A DNA stretch of 64,000 bases from PHAA01 sp964494735 (GTDB lineage Bacteria > Bacillota > Syntrophomonadia > Syntrophomonadales > Syntrophomonadaceae), in contig CAZBSD010000005.1 of assembly GCA_964494735.1 (NCBI GenBank), forward strand, positions 1 to 64,000. The letters run 5' to 3'. Position numbers and translations under genes: made by a program. The notes below the pieces were generated by a model. The model had not been told where the DNA came from. It made no database searches and worked only from the letters and a program-made list of their open reading frames with translations. How positions within the stretch are numbered: position 1 is the stretch's first letter; each line of letters begins with the position of its first letter. Positions 41,676 to 50,506 of this stretch are shown here, one piece after another.

Positions 41676-42553
41676 TAGTAAACCCCCTCCTTGGCTATGA
41701 TTTCCTCCAACATGGATAGGTAATTTTTATAGCGCGACGCTGGTATCTGGTTCTGCTCTACGGCCTCTTTGACTCCGCATTCGTTTTCCCGGTAATGGAT
41801 GCAGTCGCCAAAGCGGCAATTGCAGCTATAAGCTGTAAAATCAGGAAAATAGCGGGTAAGATCTTCCCGCCGGATAGCTGGCATGTCCAGTACGTTGAAA
41901 CCCGGTGTGTCTACTATCCATCCTCCCTGGGGCAAAAGATACAGTTCCACATGACGGGTGGTGTGTTTGCCCCGGCCGATTTTGGCGCTGACTGAGCCGG
42001 TACGTACGGTGCTCTGGCCGGTAAGCTTCTGCAGCAAGCGGGATTTCCCCACTCCTGATGGTCCCGCAAATACGGCGATCTCACCGGTCACTGCCTGGGC
42101 CAGGGCATCAATGCCGATGGCCTGCCGGGCCGAGGTTTGAAACACTTTATAAACTTGTGGATAATAGTCGAGTATCTGACCTGTCGATGGGTGCATTTCC
42201 AGATCACATTTATTCAATATGATGAAGGGCTCAATATGATTGTATTCGGCCAGGAAGAGCAAACGGTCCAGCAGGGTCAAGTCCGGTCGGGGCTGATTAT
42301 AGGCCATCACTACCAAAACCCGGCTTACATTGGCGACCCGGGGGCGGTAAAGCTCATTGGTTCTGGGCAACACCTTTTCCAAGATGCCTTGTCCCAATTC
42401 CAAGGGGGTAAAAACAACCCGATCACCGCTGAGAAGTCTGTCTTTGACCTTGCCCCTTACTTTGCAGGTATACACAGTACCGGTATCATCCTGCACATAA
42501 TAGAAACCGCTGTAATTCTTTATAACCAGGCCATCCAGGTGTTCCAGGACCAT
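41675..42553 (-). CDS. rsgA: Small-subunit ribosome biogenesis GTPase RsgA
   Basis: A 292-residue circularly permuted GTPase. OB domain first, then G4 motif ILNKCDLE before the P-loop GPSGVGKSRLLQKL, and the C-terminal zinc knuckle (CNCRFGDCIHYRENECGV). It helps mature the 30S subunit. The ATG at 42553 with AGAGGGGG upstream gives the usual N-terminus (LEHLDGLVIKNYSGFYYV); seven codons upstream is a GTG. Confidence 0.95.
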   Translation of the reverse strand: MVLEHLDGLVIKNYSGFYYVQDDTGTVYTCKVRGKVKDRLLSGDRVVFTPLELGQGILEKVLPRTNELYRPRVANVSRVLVVMAYNQPRPDLTLLDRLLFLAEYNHIEPFIILNKCDLEMHPSTGQILDYYPQVYKVFQTSARQAIGIDALAQAVTGEIAVFAGPSGVGKSRLLQKLTGQSTVRTGSVSAKIGRGKHTTRHVELYLLPQGGWIVDTPGFNVLDMPAIRREDLTRYFPDFTAYSCNCRFGDCIHYRENECGVKEAVEQNQIPASRYKNYLSMLEEIIAKEGVY

Positions 42554-42580
42554 GACACCCCCTCTAATCGGCACCTCTCA

Positions 42581-44383
42581 TCATTGCAGGGTGTAGGTGC
42601 GGAAACGGGTACCATCCAATTGGACTTCGGCCGACCCGGAGCCATAATAGGTTATGCCCACCGTAACCGAATCTCCACCATCCTGCCTTTCGCTGTACAC
42701 TTCCCTGCTTCCCTGTACATCTGTCACTTTTATGACCACCTCATAGGAGCGCTTATCGTCGGGTATCGAAAATTCCAAACGCCGGGTCTTGGAGGTGGGC
42801 CCTGGCCCGCTGCTGACTACTACATTCACCTTGGTGCCTTCCTCAATCTGGACGTCGGCGGCCGGATCCTGGGAAGATATCTGTTCCGCATAGAAGGAGT
42901 TACTAGCGGAGCGTGTCACCGCTCCCAGATCCATCTTGGCGGCCTTTAATTTTGTGGTAGCTTCGGTGACGGTCAGACCCTTGACGTCTGGTACTGCCGC
43001 CCGGGGAGGCTGTTTGCCCTTGCTGACCACTACATTGACCTTGGTACCCGTGCTGACCGTGGTATCAGGCAGCGGATCTTGGGAAATGACTATCCCGTCC
43101 GCATACTTTTCGTCATAGACAGGTTCGATAGTGCCCAGATTTAAACCCTTATTGGAAAGCCGGGTGGTGGCATCGTTGATGGTGACCCCAGAAATATTGG
43201 GGACCTTGACCTGGGCTACCCCCTGACTGATTATAACCTCTATCTCGCGTCCCTTCTTTACCTTGCGTCCTGTATCGGGGTCCTGGGAAATGATTGTATC
43301 CGGATCAGCCTGATCGTTATTTTCCCGCCCTATAACCTTTAGAACCAAGCCCAGTTTGGAAAGCTCTGCATCAGCTTGTTTGATATCCATTCCAACGATC
43401 TTGGGAACGGCGATCTCGGGGCCAAAAAGGTTGCCAGCCATCATCCATAGGATACCTGATAAAAGTCCAAATATGGCGATAGCTATGATACCCTTACCCA
43501 ATGGTTTCATCTTCTTTTTGGACTTCACCGCGTCCTCCTTTTTGCCGGTTAGAGCACCACCGTTGCCCTGCTGAATCTTAAGCAGGGTATTACGCATCTC
43601 CTGCGCAGTCTGGAAACGCTGTCCCGGTTGTTTGGCCATGGCCTTGTGGATCAGGTTTTCCAGCCCGACCGGAACATCGGGATTCAGGGCCCGTGCCGAC
43701 GGAGAGTCCTCATTGATATGCCGCAGTGCGATGGTTATGGGGCTATCAGCGTTGAAAGGCACCTTGCCCGTGACCATCTCATACATGATGCATCCGATGG
43801 AGTATATATCAGTGGTACGGTTGATCGGTTCACCTTTGGCTTGCTCGGGGGAAAAATAATGGACCGATCCTACTATATTGTTGCCATAGGTTATAGTCCC
43901 GGCACTGACCGCCTGGGCTATCCCAAAATCAGCAACCTTGACCATACCCTGCTCGGTTATCAAAACGTTGTGGGGTTTGATATCCCGGTGGATTATCCCC
44001 TTTTCATGGGCGTGGTGCACGCCATCACAGATCATGATGGCGATGTCGATCGCCTTTTCCACTGGCAGGGGGGCTGATTGGCGGATCAACTGCTTAAGGG
44101 TATGACCGTCCACGTATTCCATAACGATATAATAAGTTCCGTCCTGAACACCTACATCAAATATATTGACGATGTTGGGGTGGGATATGCGAGCCACCGA
44201 TAGGGCTTCGGTCCTGAACTTTTCCACAAAACCCTGATCTTTGGCAAATTCATCCTTCAGTATCTTGACCGCAACAATCCGGTCGAGGATATTGTCCCGG
44301 GCTCGATAGACAACGGACATACCCCCTTCTCCCACCACATCCAGCAGTTCGTAACGACCGCCTAAAGTTTTGCCGTTCAACAT
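42581..44383 (-). CDS. prkC: Ser/Thr protein kinase with PASTA repeats (PrkC)
   Basis: A 600-residue membrane kinase. Kinase domain 1-270: GEGGMSVVYRA, VAVKIL, IIHRDIKPHNVLI, KVADFGIAQ. A single span lies near 303-325 (IIAIAIFGLLSGILWMMAG). Three PASTA repeats follow (from about 330, 400 and 465), each ending in VVVSKG-like strands, and they bind muropeptides or lipid II. The last 75 residues form a beta-rich cap as in Bacillus PrkC. The next gene upstream encodes its phosphatase. In spore formers it senses germination signals. Confidence 0.95.
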   Translation of the reverse strand: MLNGKTLGGRYELLDVVGEGGMSVVYRARDNILDRIVAVKILKDEFAKDQGFVEKFRTEALSVARISHPNIVNIFDVGVQDGTYYIVMEYVDGHTLKQLIRQSAPLPVEKAIDIAIMICDGVHHAHEKGIIHRDIKPHNVLITEQGMVKVADFGIAQAVSAGTITYGNNIVGSVHYFSPEQAKGEPINRTTDIYSIGCIMYEMVTGKVPFNADSPITIALRHINEDSPSARALNPDVPVGLENLIHKAMAKQPGQRFQTAQEMRNTLLKIQQGNGGALTGKKEDAVKSKKKMKPLGKGIIAIAIFGLLSGILWMMAGNLFGPEIAVPKIVGMDIKQADAELSKLGLVLKVIGRENNDQADPDTIISQDPDTGRKVKKGREIEVIISQGVAQVKVPNISGVTINDATTRLSNKGLNLGTIEPVYDEKYADGIVISQDPLPDTTVSTGTKVNVVVSKGKQPPRAAVPDVKGLTVTEATTKLKAAKMDLGAVTRSASNSFYAEQISSQDPAADVQIEEGTKVNVVVSSGPGPTSKTRRLEFSIPDDKRSYEVVIKVTDVQGSREVYSERQDGGDSVTVGITYYGSGSAEVQLDGTRFRTYTLQ

Positions 44384-44395
44384 TCTACCTCCTAT

Positions 44396-45106
44396 TTAAA
44401 CGGTTACCACTACGACTGTAACGTTATCAAAACCGCCCTTGGCCAAAGCCAGGTCTACCAGTAAGCGTGCCTTTATCTCCGGTTCTTTGGCCATGGCCAT
44501 AAATGTGTAGATCTCGTCGTCAGTAACCAGGTCTGTCAATCCGTCGCTGCAGATCAGAATACAGTCCCCTCTATTTATCTCCTGTTGGTATATATCAACA
44601 TTGACCTCCGGTTCAACTCCTACCGCCCGGGTGAGTATATGACTGTAAGAGTGGGCAGGCAGATCGCCGTTGGAGTAGACACCATCTGCCACCATCTGTT
44701 CAGCCAGGGTATGGTCACGGGTGATCTTGATCAGGGCTCCGGAATGAAAGAGGTACAGGCTGCTGTCACCGACGTGGGCTACGGTCATCTCAGTTTCATC
44801 CTGGATGATCGCCACTGTTGCAGTGGTACCCATCTCGCGTAATTCATCGACACTGTTGCCCATTCGGTAGATGGCCATATTGGCGGCCTGAATCGCCTGG
44901 TGCAAGACAGTGACTGTCTGTTCCCCGGACTCGAGGTTCAGGTTGTCCTGGATAGTCTGTACCGCCAGCCGCGAGGCCACATCTCCGCCTTTGTGGCCGC
45001 CCATCCCGTCACATACGATAAAGATCCCCTGGTCTTCATTGATAGAGTAACTGTCTTCGTTTCTTTTGCGATGCAACCCTATATTGGACATACCTGCCGA
45101 TTTCAT
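44396..45106 (-). CDS. prpC: PPM-type Ser/Thr phosphatase (PrpC)
   Basis: A 236-residue metal-dependent phosphatase: GLHRKRNEDSYSI, IFIVCDGMGGHKGGDVAS, VAHVGDSSLYL, ILICSDGLTDLV and GGFDNVTVVVV. It reverses PrkC phosphorylation. It starts at ATG 56 nt from rlmN and ends 12 nt before prkC. Confidence 0.95.
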   Translation of the reverse strand: MKSAGMSNIGLHRKRNEDSYSINEDQGIFIVCDGMGGHKGGDVASRLAVQTIQDNLNLESGEQTVTVLHQAIQAANMAIYRMGNSVDELREMGTTATVAIIQDETEMTVAHVGDSSLYLFHSGALIKITRDHTLAEQMVADGVYSNGDLPAHSYSHILTRAVGVEPEVNVDIYQQEINRGDCILICSDGLTDLVTDDEIYTFMAMAKEPEIKARLLVDLALAKGGFDNVTVVVVTV

Positions 45107-45161
45107 GTTTCACCTCTAAATAGCCTGCGATGTTTTTATATTATATGCACTATTGTTGGGT

Positions 45162-46232
45162 CTAACGCTCGTTTTTAGCGCTAAGCTGCCCACAGGCGGC
45201 TTCTATATCGGCACCCCGTTCGTCCCGCAGGGTAACATTCAACCCACCATCAGCCAAAAGGTTATAGAAATGTCGGATTTTGGCGGACGAGGGCTTTTTG
45301 TACTCCAAGCCGCTGACTTCATTATAAGGAATTAGATTGATGTTAGCCAGCAATGGTTTGATTAATTTGATTAAGGCCTGGGCATCACCAGCCCCGATAT
45401 TCATATCGTCCAGCATGATGTATTCGAAGGTGACCCGCCGGTTGGTGCGTTCGATGTAGAAATGCACCGCTTCCAGCAGTTCTTTTAGTGGGTACTTGCG
45501 GTTGAGGGGGATCAATACATCTCTTAGGGTGTCGTTGCCGGCGTGCAGGGAGACGGCCAGGGTTACCTGCAGATTCTCTTCCGCCAGCCTTCTTATCCCC
45601 ATGGCCTCGCCGCAGGTAGAGATGGTGATATGCCTTTGTCCGATATTGATTCCCTTGTGGTCATTCAGGATGAATATGGAACCGATCATTTCGTCATAGT
45701 TCAACATGGGCTCTCCCATGCCCATATAGACCACATTGGTGATCAACTCCTCATCGGTCTTGAGTTTACGGGCCATCTCGCGACGGGAGCCCAGCAGCTG
45801 ACCAACCATTTCATACGCTTTAAGGTTGCGTTGAAAACCGGACTGGCCAGTAGCACAGAATAAACAACCCACCGGGCATCCCACCTGTGTGGATATACAC
45901 AGTGAGAAACGGCTATCCTTGTCTCGGCCTTGGGGCATGACTACCGTTTCGATCTTCTTTTTGTCATTCATCTCAAACAGGAATTTGCGGGTTCCGTCTG
46001 CCGATACCCGCTGTTTCAGAACTCGGGGGATGGATACCTGGGCTTCGGCATCGAGGCGGGCCCGCAGCTGTTTTGGGATATCCGACATCTCGTAAAAAGA
46101 GCTGACTGCTTTGCGATAGATCCAGGTATGGATCTGGCTGGCGCGAAATCGGGGCTCACCCAGAGATTGCAGGTATAATTCAAAATTATTGGAGTCCATT
46201 CCTAATAGCTCAGTTTTTTGTGGCATGTTCAT
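45162..46232 (-). CDS. rlmN: Dual-specificity RNA methyltransferase RlmN
   Basis: A 356-residue radical SAM enzyme that methylates C2 of A2503 in 23S rRNA and A37 in tRNA. Cluster motif: GCPVGCLFCATGQSGF. GMGEPMLNYD and the C-terminal mechanism Cys in EAACGQLS are present. The start follows the rsmB stop directly (TAACATG), so they are coupled. Confidence 0.95.
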   Translation of the reverse strand: MNMPQKTELLGMDSNNFELYLQSLGEPRFRASQIHTWIYRKAVSSFYEMSDIPKQLRARLDAEAQVSIPRVLKQRVSADGTRKFLFEMNDKKKIETVVMPQGRDKDSRFSLCISTQVGCPVGCLFCATGQSGFQRNLKAYEMVGQLLGSRREMARKLKTDEELITNVVYMGMGEPMLNYDEMIGSIFILNDHKGINIGQRHITISTCGEAMGIRRLAEENLQVTLAVSLHAGNDTLRDVLIPLNRKYPLKELLEAVHFYIERTNRRVTFEYIMLDDMNIGAGDAQALIKLIKPLLANINLIPYNEVSGLEYKKPSSAKIRHFYNLLADGGLNVTLRDERGADIEAACGQLSAKNER

Positions 46233-46233
46233 G

Positions 46234-47613
46234 TTAAGCGCTCTTTTTCCTCCTCAATTTGGCATAGAACATTCCATCGGTACCATACTTGCCGGGCAAT
46301 ATGGACAGCATGCCCTGGCTGGCTTTAAGGCGATCATGGTTGTCGAGCGGAAAGAAACTGATCTCACTGCCCAGATCCTCCCGGCTGAATTCCGGGTGGT
46401 GATGCAGGAAGTCCTCGATAATGTCTTCATTTTCGGATCGCAGTATAGTACAGGTAGAATAGACCACCCTTCCTCCGGGCTTCACCATCTGACCTGCTTT
46501 TTCGAGCAACTGGGCCTGCAAAGTCTTTAGATCATCCAGATCGGACGGTTTTTTGTGCCAGCGGGAATCGGACCGGCGGCTCAGCACCCCCAGACCAGAA
46601 CACGGTGCATCCAGGAGCACTCTATCCCAAAGTTGGGATCCCGGGGTCAGGCTCAATATATCCTGCCGATGGCCGGTCACAATAGATATGCCCAGCCTCT
46701 CACAGTTTGATTTTAACAGATCAATTTTATGTTGATGAATATCGTAGCCATCTATCTGTCCCTGGTCTTGCATCAATTCGCCCATAAAGGTGGTTTTGCC
46801 GCCCACCCCACAACACAGGTCCAAAATCAACTCACCCGGTTGGGGATTGAGGATAGCCACGGCCAGCATCGAGGCTTCATTCTGAACATAGAAGAATCCC
46901 TGCTGGTATGCTCTGGATTGAGCCAGACTGATATCGGTCTGATCCATCAGCACCGCCCAGGGAGAACGGGGGCTGGGTTGGCTGATGATCCCATCTTCGC
47001 TCAGCCAGATCAGCAATTGTGTCCGGTCGGTTTTCAAGTTATTGGTACGCAACACGACTTGGGGCCGCAGATTGAAATAATCCAATAGGTTCCGAACCTG
47101 CTCGACAGGGTAGGTGGCCAGCAGCTTTTCCACCAGCCATTCTGGCTGCGAATAATAAACAGCATAGAAAGTAATCGGATCGGATGGATCCGGGTAGCGG
47201 AAATGATCGCGGCTGCGGCTGATGTTGCGCAGGACCCCATTGGCCAGACCGGTCAAATTGGGGCTGGCTTTGGCCCGGGTCAAATCGACAGCGCTGTTGA
47301 TTACCGCATAATCAGGGATAGCGTTCATAAAAAGCATCTGATAGACCGACATTCGCAGTATATTGCGTAACCACGGATTAAGAGCCGAGACGGGACGATT
47401 CAGAAAAAGATTAAGCACCCAGTCCAGGTGCTTAAACATTCTGATGGTGCCGTTGGCCAGTTCGGTAACCAGATGCCGGTCCTGAAGCGTCAATCCAGCC
47501 CTTCGAAAAGCCTGATCCAATAGCAGGTTGGCATAACCATCTTTTTCCGCCACCTGGTGTATGACTTGCAGGGCGGTTAAGCGCGGGTCATCGTCCCGCT
47601 TTTTGTTATTCAT
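46234..47613 (-). CDS. rsmB: 16S rRNA m5C967 methyltransferase RsmB
   Basis: A 459-residue protein with an N-terminal NusB-like helical domain (PRLTALQVIHQV...) and a C-terminal Rossmann methyltransferase. The SAM site is LDLCCGVGGKTTFM, the catalytic motif is DAPCSGLGVLSRRSD, and the second Cys lies in VYSTCTILRSENEDII. Place and order between yugP-type peptidase and rlmN are conserved. Confidence 0.95.
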   Translation of the reverse strand: MNNKKRDDDPRLTALQVIHQVAEKDGYANLLLDQAFRRAGLTLQDRHLVTELANGTIRMFKHLDWVLNLFLNRPVSALNPWLRNILRMSVYQMLFMNAIPDYAVINSAVDLTRAKASPNLTGLANGVLRNISRSRDHFRYPDPSDPITFYAVYYSQPEWLVEKLLATYPVEQVRNLLDYFNLRPQVVLRTNNLKTDRTQLLIWLSEDGIISQPSPRSPWAVLMDQTDISLAQSRAYQQGFFYVQNEASMLAVAILNPQPGELILDLCCGVGGKTTFMGELMQDQGQIDGYDIHQHKIDLLKSNCERLGISIVTGHRQDILSLTPGSQLWDRVLLDAPCSGLGVLSRRSDSRWHKKPSDLDDLKTLQAQLLEKAGQMVKPGGRVVYSTCTILRSENEDIIEDFLHHHPEFSREDLGSEISFFPLDNHDRLKASQGMLSILPGKYGTDGMFYAKLRRKKSA

Positions 47614-47634
47614 AAATATCTCCCAGCCGTCAAA

Positions 47635-48315
47635 TCAATCGTCCCGGCCGCCCGCGAAAATCATCACGTAATAGAGCAGGTTGGCAACTGCGGTCAAGGT
47701 TGCGGCCAGATAGGTCATGGCTGCCGCGCCCAGCACTTTTTTGACCATCGGTACTTCATCGCTGCTGACCAGACCCGCTGCTGATAATTCGGCCACCGCT
47801 CGCTGGGAAGCATTGAATTCGACCGGCAGTGTCACCAGGTGAAAGATCACTACCGCTGAAAACAGCACTATGCCTACTAATACCAGATCCATGCTGTTTA
47901 GCAGCATACCTACCAACAGGATCGGGAAAGACGCCGAGGATGCAAAATTAGCCACAGGTACAATACTAGACCGCCATCCCATGGGAGCATACTTCTCACT
48001 ATGCTGTATAGCGTGCCCGACTTCATGGGCGGCAACACCTATGGCTGCGATAGATGTGCTGCCATACACTGTCTCGGATAGGTTCAGAGTTTGATTGCGG
48101 GGATCATAATTGTCGGTCAGGTCGCCGGCTATATGATTGATAGCCACCCGCCCCCCCAAACCGTTCCGCTGCAGCAGCGCCCCCGCCGCATTGGCCCCAG
48201 TAGTCCCCCGACCGGATCGGACCTGGGAATACTTCTTATAGGTAGACTTGATATTGAACTGGGCGTACAACGAGATCAACAAGGCCGGGATAATAAAAAT
48301 CAGATAATAACCCAT
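47635..48315 (-). CDS. Zinc metallopeptidase, YugP family
   Basis: A 226-residue membrane protein with one N-terminal and two to three C-terminal spans. The zinc motif is GVAAHEVGHAIQHSEKYAPMGWRS; upstream is LTDNYDPRNQTLNLSETVYGSTSIAAI. This is the PF04298-type neutral zinc peptidase (YugP). Substrates are unknown. It is 21 nt upstream of rsmB. Confidence 0.9.
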   Translation of the reverse strand: MGYYLIFIIPALLISLYAQFNIKSTYKKYSQVRSGRGTTGANAAGALLQRNGLGGRVAINHIAGDLTDNYDPRNQTLNLSETVYGSTSIAAIGVAAHEVGHAIQHSEKYAPMGWRSSIVPVANFASSASFPILLVGMLLNSMDLVLVGIVLFSAVVIFHLVTLPVEFNASQRAVAELSAAGLVSSDEVPMVKKVLGAAAMTYLAATLTAVANLLYYVMIFAGGRDD

Positions 48316-48321
48316 CTTTCT

Positions 48322-49074
48322 TTAGACTCCTTTACAAATAGATTGCAGGGCTTGCTCCACATCGGCCACCACTACGCTGGTGTTCACACAGGGGCCGTTG
48401 GGACGGCAGTTGAGGACTCCTATGACCGGTATCTGGACCGCATCCTGGATGCCCAGCGACAGGTCTCTCTCGCAGGCTACTGCTACCACCCCGCGCGGTC
48501 TGGTCTCTTCTATGAATTTACGGGCCAGGGTACCGCCGGTAGCCACCTTGACTACCGCATGATACTCTTCCCCCAACTCTATAAGATCACATACGCAACA
48601 TTTGTGACAACGCTTGCAGTTGCTTACGTCCATGGTGATTTTGTGGGGGCAATCAGAATCCTGCAGACAATGGGGCAGCAATATCATTACCTGCGGTCCT
48701 TCCAAGACCAACTTCTTGGATTTTACCAGATAATTGTTTACTGCTATGTAAGATTGCAGTATTTTATCCTTGCTGATACCAGCCAGCCGGCCAGTTATAA
48801 GGGTAGCCGGGAAGAGCAGCTCGTTGGCAATCCGGATGAAGTTCTCCAACGAGGGAATACTCTTGGATTTCATTATCATTATGATGATGGCCAGCACCCC
48901 GATACCTACCAATATGAATATCATTCCCATGATACTGGCGATTATTGTGAGTACTACCCGCCCTACCAACAACTGCCGGTTCTGGAGCAGAAACCAGACC
49001 GCTGCCACCAAACCTGCCGCCAACACCAGGCTGACCATCAGCAAGCCTACATAGATCCTCTTTTTTATTTCCAC
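48322..49074 (-). CDS. DUF116 family protein
   Basis: A 250-residue protein with two N-terminal membrane spans and a soluble Cys-rich domain: MILLPHCLQDSDCPHKITMDVSNCKRCHKCCVCDLIELGEEY, then VVAVACERDLSLGIQDA and GVLNCRPNGPCVNTSV. This matches DUF116, found next to fmt in many Clostridia. The nine or so cysteines suggest metal or cluster binding. Function is unknown. Confidence 0.9.
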   Translation of the reverse strand: MEIKKRIYVGLLMVSLVLAAGLVAAVWFLLQNRQLLVGRVVLTIIASIMGMIFILVGIGVLAIIIMIMKSKSIPSLENFIRIANELLFPATLITGRLAGISKDKILQSYIAVNNYLVKSKKLVLEGPQVMILLPHCLQDSDCPHKITMDVSNCKRCHKCCVCDLIELGEEYHAVVKVATGGTLARKFIEETRPRGVVAVACERDLSLGIQDAVQIPVIGVLNCRPNGPCVNTSVVVADVEQALQSICKGV

Positions 49075-49085
49075 AACTGCACCTC

Positions 49086-50015
49086 CTAGGAGAGAACCTC
49101 TCCTGGCTCCAGGTTAAAGCCTTTAATGAAGTCGCGGCTGGAAATTCTCTTTTTACCTTCTTTCTGTACCTCCAGAATCTCCAATACCCCCTGGCTGGTC
49201 TGGATAGTGAAGCCGTCAAAATCAATTGCGATAATCTCACCTGGGGTCGGACCAGAGTCCTGGTTGAGCACCCGGACTCTGAAAATTTTGAAACGTTGTC
49301 CCCGTAACGAAGTATAGGCACCGGGTTGCGGGCTCAGAGCCCTTATCTTATTCTTGATTGTCTCAGCATCGGCGCTCCAGTCGATCATTTCTTCCTCTCG
49401 GGTCAAACGAGGCGCATAACTGCTGCGCTGATCATCCTGTTTGCGGCGGGGATTGGAACCGCTGGCCAAAACCGCCATGGTATCCAGCAGCAGTTCAGAG
49501 CCTGCCTGGGCCAGAAGATCGTGTATCTGACCGAAATCCATTTCTTCACCTATCTCGACTGGAGTCTGTAAAATGATATCCCCGGTATCAAGACCGGTGT
49601 TCATAAACATGGTGGTAACTCCTGTCGATCTGTCCCCGGCCATGATGGCCCGCTGGATTGGGGCGGCGCCACGATAATGAGGAAGCATGGAGCCGTGCAC
49701 ATTTATACATCCCAATCGAGGCAGATCGATGATCTCAGCCGGAAGAATCTGACCATATGCGACCACCACGATGACATCCGGTTCCAAGCTGCGCAGGGTG
49801 TCGATGGCCTCGGTGTCTCTTATACGGACCGGTTGAAGTACCTCCAGCCCGTGTTTAAGAGCCAATTCCTTAATCGGGGAAAAGGTTACCTTGTTGCCCC
49901 GTCCCCGGGGACGGTCGGGCTGGGTGACTACGCCCAGAATATCAGCCTTATGGTGGATAAGTGTAGCCAGCGAGGGTACGGCAAAATCGGAGGTGCCCAT
50001 AAAAACTACCTTCAA
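49086..50015 (-). CDS. fmt: Methionyl-tRNA formyltransferase
   Basis: A 309-residue enzyme: VFMGTSDFAVPSLATLI, TQPDRPRGRGNKV, CINVHGSMLPHYRGAAPIQRAIMAGD with catalytic Asn/His, and MNTGLDTGDI. It formylates initiator Met-tRNA; Def, encoded just upstream, removes the group from the finished chain. Confidence 0.95.
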   Translation of the reverse strand: MKVVFMGTSDFAVPSLATLIHHKADILGVVTQPDRPRGRGNKVTFSPIKELALKHGLEVLQPVRIRDTEAIDTLRSLEPDVIVVVAYGQILPAEIIDLPRLGCINVHGSMLPHYRGAAPIQRAIMAGDRSTGVTTMFMNTGLDTGDIILQTPVEIGEEMDFGQIHDLLAQAGSELLLDTMAVLASGSNPRRKQDDQRSSYAPRLTREEEMIDWSADAETIKNKIRALSPQPGAYTSLRGQRFKIFRVRVLNQDSGPTPGEIIAIDFDGFTIQTSQGVLEILEVQKEGKKRISSRDFIKGFNLEPGEVLS

Positions 50016-50036
50016 TATAATTTCCTCCCTCAGACA

Positions 50037-50495
50037 TTAAAAATCGTCCAGCCTCAATTCAGTGGCAATATCCGGAAAAAGGATACCGTCGAGATGATCG
50101 ATCTCATGTTGCAGAACCCTGGCCAGAACTCCGTCTGCTTCAATGTCAATAGGTTCTCCCAGGGAATTAAGTCCGGTTACCCTGACTTTGCGGGCCCGGT
50201 TGCACCACCCTACCTTGCCCGGTACGCTCAGGCATCCTTCACTGCGGTTTTGCTCCCCCTCGCGGGAGACTATCACGGGGTTGATGATCTCCAAATAATT
50301 GTCGCCGGGGTCGACTACGATCATCCGCTTCGACACCCCTATCTGTGGTGCCGCCAGTCCTATTCCTTCCGCAAAATACATGGTGTCACGCATGTTCTCC
50401 AATACCCTCAGCACCCCGGCATTTACGTTTATAACCACCTTGGACTTCTGCCGTAATACTGGATTAGGGTCGATGAGTATTTTATAGACAGACAT
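50037..50495 (-). CDS. def: Peptide deformylase
   Basis: A 152-residue metalloprotease with all three motifs: GIGLAAPQIG, EGCLSVPG and the metal site VLQHEIDHLDG. The short form is the type found beside fmt in Clostridia. It ends 21 nt before fmt and begins 11 nt after priA. Confidence 0.95.
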   Translation of the reverse strand: MSVYKILIDPNPVLRQKSKVVINVNAGVLRVLENMRDTMYFAEGIGLAAPQIGVSKRMIVVDPGDNYLEIINPVIVSREGEQNRSEGCLSVPGKVGWCNRARKVRVTGLNSLGEPIDIEADGVLARVLQHEIDHLDGILFPDIATELRLDDF

Positions 50496-50506
50496 TTCTG
50501 CCCTCC